From an uncultured Bacilli bacterium (lineage in GTDB: Bacteria > Bacillota_I > Bacilli_A > RF39 > UBA660), in NCBI GenBank assembly GCA_934167785.1, contig CAKPLX010000021.1, forward strand, positions 1 to 17,805: a stretch of DNA of 17,805 nt, read 5' to 3'. Every line of letters starts with the position of its first letter. Within the stretch, counting starts at the first letter, position 1. The position numbers were made by a program, and so were the translations under genes. This document shows positions 14,517-17,805 of the stretch, in pieces. The notes beneath the pieces are model-generated. The model saw only the letters and a program-made list of their open reading frames with translations, had not been told where the DNA came from and did not search any database.

Positions 14517-17357
14517 TTATTGTTTTATATTATTTATTCCTAATAAATGTTGTCTTAATTTTAACAAATCTGCTGAATTTATTGTGCTTCCGTTAACTAA
14601 TGCTGCAGCTTTTTTATTTGATCCTTTTAATTCTAATGTACCTATTAAGTGTTGTCTCATTTTTAAAAGGTCTGCTGAATTTATTTTTCCATCTCCATTT
14701 ATATCCCCGTATATAACTACTGTATATTTTTCTGCCCCATAAGAAATTTCTGTACCTGTTGATATGATATTTGTTGATGTTTTTATATTAATATCTTTGT
14801 TTTGTAATTTGTTTTTTATGTTATTTATTGTTTCTCCAACAACAAATCCGTTAGTAAATTCATTTTCTATTTTATAATTTGCTTTGGTTAGATATTCTTT
14901 TAGTGTTGTATTGTTTTGAGCTTTTGCAACTATTGTATATGAAAATGTGTTGCTTATTCCTCCATATGTTACGGTCACATTATATTCTCCTGGTTTTGTT
15001 GAATCAAATCCTGATATTGTATAATCTTTAATTTCTTTTTGTTCTTTAGTATAATTTGCAGTTACTTTCATTCCTGTTACATCTAGTTTTTCGCCTACTA
15101 TATATGTAGTTTTTTTAGGAGGTACTATTGATAGTGATTTTAAGCTATTTACTGTTTCTTTTTCTTTTACAACAATAACTCCATCTGTTTTTCTTCTTAA
15201 CATTACATAGATTTTATTTTTTATTGATGTTAAACTTAAGTTCCCAGCACTTGCAGCATTGTCTACATTTTTTCCTTCTTGTTCTATTTCTTTTGTTTTT
15301 TCATTGTATGCATATAATATTGTTTTTCCATTTTGCGTTTCTGAAATTTCTGTCGCTAATATATAGAGATTTCCCTGTGATACTGTTACTTTTGGATCTC
15401 CTAATTCTATATTTGTATTTATTGTTTCAAAGTTCGTTCCATCAAAAGCAACCATTCTCATTGTTTTATTATTTGTATCACTTCCTAATACAAAATACAT
15501 TTTATTATTTAATGAAACAACATCATATTGGTTGGCATTCATTGTATTTGGTATCTCTTTGAATTTTTTATCTTGTAATTCATATAGTCTTATTTTGTTA
15601 TTAGCTTGTCTACATGTAACATATGTTTTATTATTTATATTTTCTATTGCTGTTGTTCCAATTAAGTCTCTAGAGTTTCCTTGATAATAAATTCCTACTA
15701 ATTCAAATTTATTATTATTTAATTCGTATAACGATGCTTTTTGACTTTCTGTATTTACCGTTAAATATATTTTGTGATTCAATATTTTGTATGCATATGA
15801 ACCATTATTATTAACCATTTCTGTTACTTTGTTCCATCCATTACTATATTTGTATAATATAATTTTATCAAAGGTTGATACCAATAAATATAGTTCATTG
15901 TCTAAATTTAATAAAGATGCTTTAGTTAAATTATTGCTGTTTTCTATGTTGGATATGTTTATGTTTGTCCATATATCTTTATCATATGTATGCGTATATA
16001 TTTTATTATTGCCAATACTTACTGTATAAAGTTTATCATCATATGAAATTGTATCTATGTTTTTTATTAAATATTCATTTTCTCCTGTTTCATCTTTAAA
16101 TTTTGTATCTTTCCATATGTCATAATCTGCTACATCTGGTATTGTTACATCTAATGTCATTGTGTTGCCTTCACTACTCGATATGTTTTTTATGACTATT
16201 CCAGAGTTTGTTCCATCACTATATGTTAATGCACCTTTTGTTATATTTAGGTCACTTGAACCTATTGATGTTTTTCCAGCTTCTTTTGAATATGCTGCAT
16301 TATAGATTTCTTTTCTTAGTGTGCTATCATCTTTTTTTCCAGACTCTTCTCTAAAAACATATATTCCTGTTTTTCCTTTATTATTGCTTAATCCTGTTAC
16401 TGTGGTATCCACTCTATATATAATAACTCCAGAATGTCCAATTACTCTGTCTAGATGATCCATATCTTCTGATTTTTTTCTAAATTCTACTACAAATAAT
16501 TCATATTCATTTAATGGTGATTTCAATATATATGCTTGATTTCCATTTGGATCATCTTGTGTATTTAATGTTAGTTTTTGGCTAGTAGTTATTGTATCAA
16601 TTGTTAGCCAATTTGTGTATTTCATTCTTAAATATGCTAATGGATATGACATATTTTTGCTTACTCCTCCCATTATATCCCATGTATATACAGGATATGA
16701 GCTTGGTGTAGATGTGTATAAGTCTGGATATCCTAATGAATGTAAAAATTCGTGTGTTATTACTCCTGCTCCATTATTTTCCAATGTATATGTATTTAGC
16801 ATATTATATGTTCCTATCTTTTTGTTTGACCAGTTTTTATCTGCTCCATAATCGCTTTTATGGCTTACAAATGTTGAATTTGATTCTGCTAATGCTGTAC
16901 CACCTTTTAGGATTATTGATACATTGTCTATAAAGCCATCATTATTATAGTCTATAATTTCATTTGTTTCTTTTATTGAATCTACTATGTTATCTATTAT
17001 TTGATAATCTAAGTTATTTTTGTCTAACCCATCACTGGTAAATGGTAATTCGAAGGGTATAATTTTTGTTCCATCATATTGTGGAAATATGTTTTTTAGG
17101 TTAAATTTTCCATATGATACTTTATTTAGATATCCTTTTACTGCTAGTTCGTTTGTTCCATTGTACATTTCCATTATTTTAGTAGTATTTTTTTCTAAAT
17201 ATTCTTTTCCTTCTGTATCTCCTTTAAAGTATGCTAAAAAAATTACATTTGCAAAGTTTTCTTTTGGTTTGTCTGATGATTTTGCATATGTAAATAAAGG
17301 CATTATTATTGCTCCTATCATTATAATAATTAATGCTAAATTTGTTATTTTTTTCAT
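14517..17357 (-). CDS. Secreted M6-type metalloprotease with predicted beta-propeller, Ig-like domain and dockerin
   Basis: A 946-residue secreted protein. Signal peptide 1-25. An immune-inhibitor-A-like M6 zinc protease domain (about 34-405) has the motif HEFLHSLGYPD at 202-212 (zinc ligands H202 and H206, catalytic E203, likely third ligand D212) and WDIMGG at 226-231. Residues about 435-735 hold seven spaced repeats of the form N-K-x-Y...LYEL...F-x-x-I with repeat Tyr at 444, 490, 531, 579, 621, 665 and 717; I read them as a seven-bladed beta-propeller. Next come a bacterial Ig-like domain (about 737-812; YIVGEKLDVTGM, PGEYNVTVTYGG), a short module common before dockerins (818-881), and a dockerin (884-942). 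Dockerin repeat 1 is intact (D885, N887, D889, N893, D896); repeat 2 has lost the first calcium ligands. An ATG 12 bases upstream (17369) is also in frame, but AAAGGA abuts it, while 17357 matches the start of the paired gene. Confidence 0.88.
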   Translation of the reverse strand: MKKITNLALIIIMIGAIIMPLFTYAKSSDKPKENFANVIFLAYFKGDTEGKEYLEKNTTKIMEMYNGTNELAVKGYLNKVSYGKFNLKNIFPQYDGTKIIPFELPFTSDGLDKNNLDYQIIDNIVDSIKETNEIIDYNNDGFIDNVSIILKGGTALAESNSTFVSHKSDYGADKNWSNKKIGTYNMLNTYTLENNGAGVITHEFLHSLGYPDLYTSTPSSYPVYTWDIMGGVSKNMSYPLAYLRMKYTNWLTIDTITTSQKLTLNTQDDPNGNQAYILKSPLNEYELFVVEFRKKSEDMDHLDRVIGHSGVIIYRVDTTVTGLSNNKGKTGIYVFREESGKKDDSTLRKEIYNAAYSKEAGKTSIGSSDLNITKGALTYSDGTNSGIVIKNISSSEGNTMTLDVTIPDVADYDIWKDTKFKDETGENEYLIKNIDTISYDDKLYTVSIGNNKIYTHTYDKDIWTNINISNIENSNNLTKASLLNLDNELYLLVSTFDKIILYKYSNGWNKVTEMVNNNGSYAYKILNHKIYLTVNTESQKASLYELNNNKFELVGIYYQGNSRDLIGTTAIENINNKTYVTCRQANNKIRLYELQDKKFKEIPNTMNANQYDVVSLNNKMYFVLGSDTNNKTMRMVAFDGTNFETINTNIELGDPKVTVSQGNLYILATEISETQNGKTILYAYNEKTKEIEQEGKNVDNAASAGNLSLTSIKNKIYVMLRRKTDGVIVVKEKETVNSLKSLSIVPPKKTTYIVGEKLDVTGMKVTANYTKEQKEIKDYTISGFDSTKPGEYNVTVTYGGISNTFSYTIVAKAQNNTTLKEYLTKANYKIENEFTNGFVVGETINNIKNKLQNKDINIKTSTNIISTGTEISYGAEKYTVVIYGDINGDGKINSADLLKMRQHLIGTLELKGSNKKAAALVNGSTINSADLLKLRQHLLGINNIKQ

Positions 17358-17433
17358 ATTTTCTGTCATTCCTTTCTTTCAAGGCACAAAATTCGATTGA
17401 AAATATTGTATTTTACAATTATTTTTCAGACTT
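17358..17433 (-). promoter_or_regulatory. Conserved 5' leader element, copy 1
   Basis: The 76 bases upstream of the metalloprotease start, the partner of 14430-14505. It has the palindrome ATTGT-AAAAT-ACAAT (the five-base loop differs by one base from copy 2) and CCTT-GAAAGA-AAGG across the ribosome site. From the predicted transcription start near 17454 the leader would be roughly 97 bases, long for this window. It matches no riboswitch consensus that I can recall. Confidence 0.7.
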
Positions 17434-17460
17434 TTCCCCTTTTTTTATTTTCTTATCTTA

Positions 17461-17489
17461 AATATATCATATAATATTTTTTTCGACAA
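17461..17489 (-). promoter_or_regulatory. Possible promoter of the metalloprotease/surface-protein pair
   Basis: On the minus strand TTGTCG (17484-17489), 17 bases, TATATT (17461-17466). The -35 fits only moderately, but the position between the upstream terminator and the conserved leader is right. A nearby TATTAT is an alternative -10. Confidence 0.45.
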
Positions 17490-17533
17490 TATTTTTTAAA
17501 AATTATTTTTTGTCATTTTTTTACATATTTAAA

Positions 17534-17573
17534 AAGTGCCTATTTTTAGCTTTTTATAAGCTTTTAGGCACTT
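17534..17573 (-). terminator. Terminator hairpin, copy 2 of an identical 40-bp element
   Basis: The same two-tier hairpin as at 13175-13214, base for base over 40 positions. It begins 13 bases after the stop codon of the right-edge gene; on the minus strand the stem is followed by a T run, so it should end that transcript. The plus strand also has a T run after the stem, so it may be bidirectional. Confidence 0.85.
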
Positions 17574-17586
17574 CGTTTTTTATACT

Positions 17587-17805
17587 TTATGCATTTGCTT
17601 TTAGTTTGCAAATTTCATAATTCATTCTGCTATGTTCTAATGCATTTTTGTTTTCGTAATCTCTTAGCATTTTTATTTGTTCTTTGTAATTTCTAGTTTG
17701 TCCATCTAATATTTTAGCTGTATTTATATTTATCATTATATCTACTTTTTCGTTTATTATTTCTAATGTTGGTTTTATTACATTGAACACTTCATTTTTT
17801 AGCAC
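17587..17805 (-). CDS. C-terminal part of an unidentified helical protein
   Basis: An open frame of 72 codons that runs to the window edge, so it is probably the end of a longer gene; the first visible codon is GTG, which could be a start but has no visible ribosome site. The residues (FNVIKPTLEIINEKVD, NYKEQIKMLRDYENKNAL, EHSRMNYEICKLKANA) are charged and look helical or coiled-coil, with no membrane segment and no motif that I recognise. It ends in TAA and is followed by the 40-bp terminator hairpin. The short size seen does not allow a family call. Confidence 0.55.
   Translation of the reverse strand: MLKNEVFNVIKPTLEIINEKVDIMININTAKILDGQTRNYKEQIKMLRDYENKNALEHSRMNYEICKLKANA

Noticed and set aside
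17358..17369. ATG at 17369 as start of the metalloprotease (four codons longer)
   Set aside because: The AAAGGA ribosome site lies directly against this ATG, leaving no spacing. The ATG at 17357 has proper spacing and matches the start of the paired gene with the same leader.
14517..17369. Full cellulosome locus
   Set aside because: Only one dockerin is seen, no glycoside hydrolase and no certain cohesin; a dockerin alone does not make a cellulosome.

Overview
The window looks like chromosomal DNA from a low-GC Gram-positive bacterium, most likely a Clostridia-type (possibly gut, uncultured) organism. The evidence is the very AT-rich sequence, strong AGGAGG-like ribosome sites, a VanZ-family protein, a LytR-CpsA-Psr (LCP) ligase, a dockerin-bearing secreted protein, and the absence of any outer-membrane export gene. 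The code looks standard: TAA and TAG are the usual stops, TGA ends the polymerase gene, and TGG encodes Trp. Every gene I accept is on the minus strand, so transcription runs from high to low coordinates. I see no rRNA, tRNA, CRISPR array, insertion sequence or phage gene.

Right part (about 13.2-17.8 kb), a secreted/surface pair. After the end of an unidentified helical protein and its terminator comes a large secreted M6-type metalloprotease. It carries a region I read as a seven-bladed beta-propeller, a bacterial Ig-like domain and a C-terminal dockerin. An 87-base gap follows, then a membrane-anchored surface protein with an N-terminal Ig/cohesin-like domain and a Pro-Thr linker. Both genes have nearly the same roughly 76-base 5' leader (68 of 79 bases identical by hand alignment, start codon included). 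The pair is bounded on both sides by an identical 40-bp two-tier hairpin acting as terminator.

Middle part (about 11.4-13.1 kb): a small membrane protein of unknown function with a good sigma-A-type promoter, followed by an LCP-family enzyme that probably joins a glycopolymer to the cell wall.

Left part (0.1-11.4 kb), one long Wzx/Wzy-type exopolysaccharide or capsule operon. A near-consensus promoter at 11381-11409 precedes: initiating sugar-phosphate transferase, two GT4 glycosyltransferases, Wzy polymerase, two GT2 glycosyltransferases, a GT2/polysaccharide-pyruvyltransferase fusion, a radical SAM enzyme, Wzx flippase, and finally a VanZ-family protein with a strong terminator. Genes overlap or sit a few bases apart, with stop/start overlaps of the TAATG and TAGTG type. 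The inferred pathway is: sugar phosphate loaded on undecaprenyl phosphate, unit extended by up to five glycosyltransferase domains, decorated with a pyruvate ketal and perhaps by the radical SAM enzyme, flipped by Wzx, polymerised by Wzy, and possibly attached to peptidoglycan by the LCP protein. No chain-length regulator, tyrosine kinase or nucleotide-sugar gene is in the window.

The operon interior is clearly more AT-rich (sampled lines 13-20% GC) than its neighbours (27-37%), which suggests an exchangeable cassette. The best candidates for something undescribed are the shared 5' leader with its paired hairpins around the protease/surface-protein pair, the protease's domain architecture, and the radical SAM enzyme inside the polysaccharide operon.
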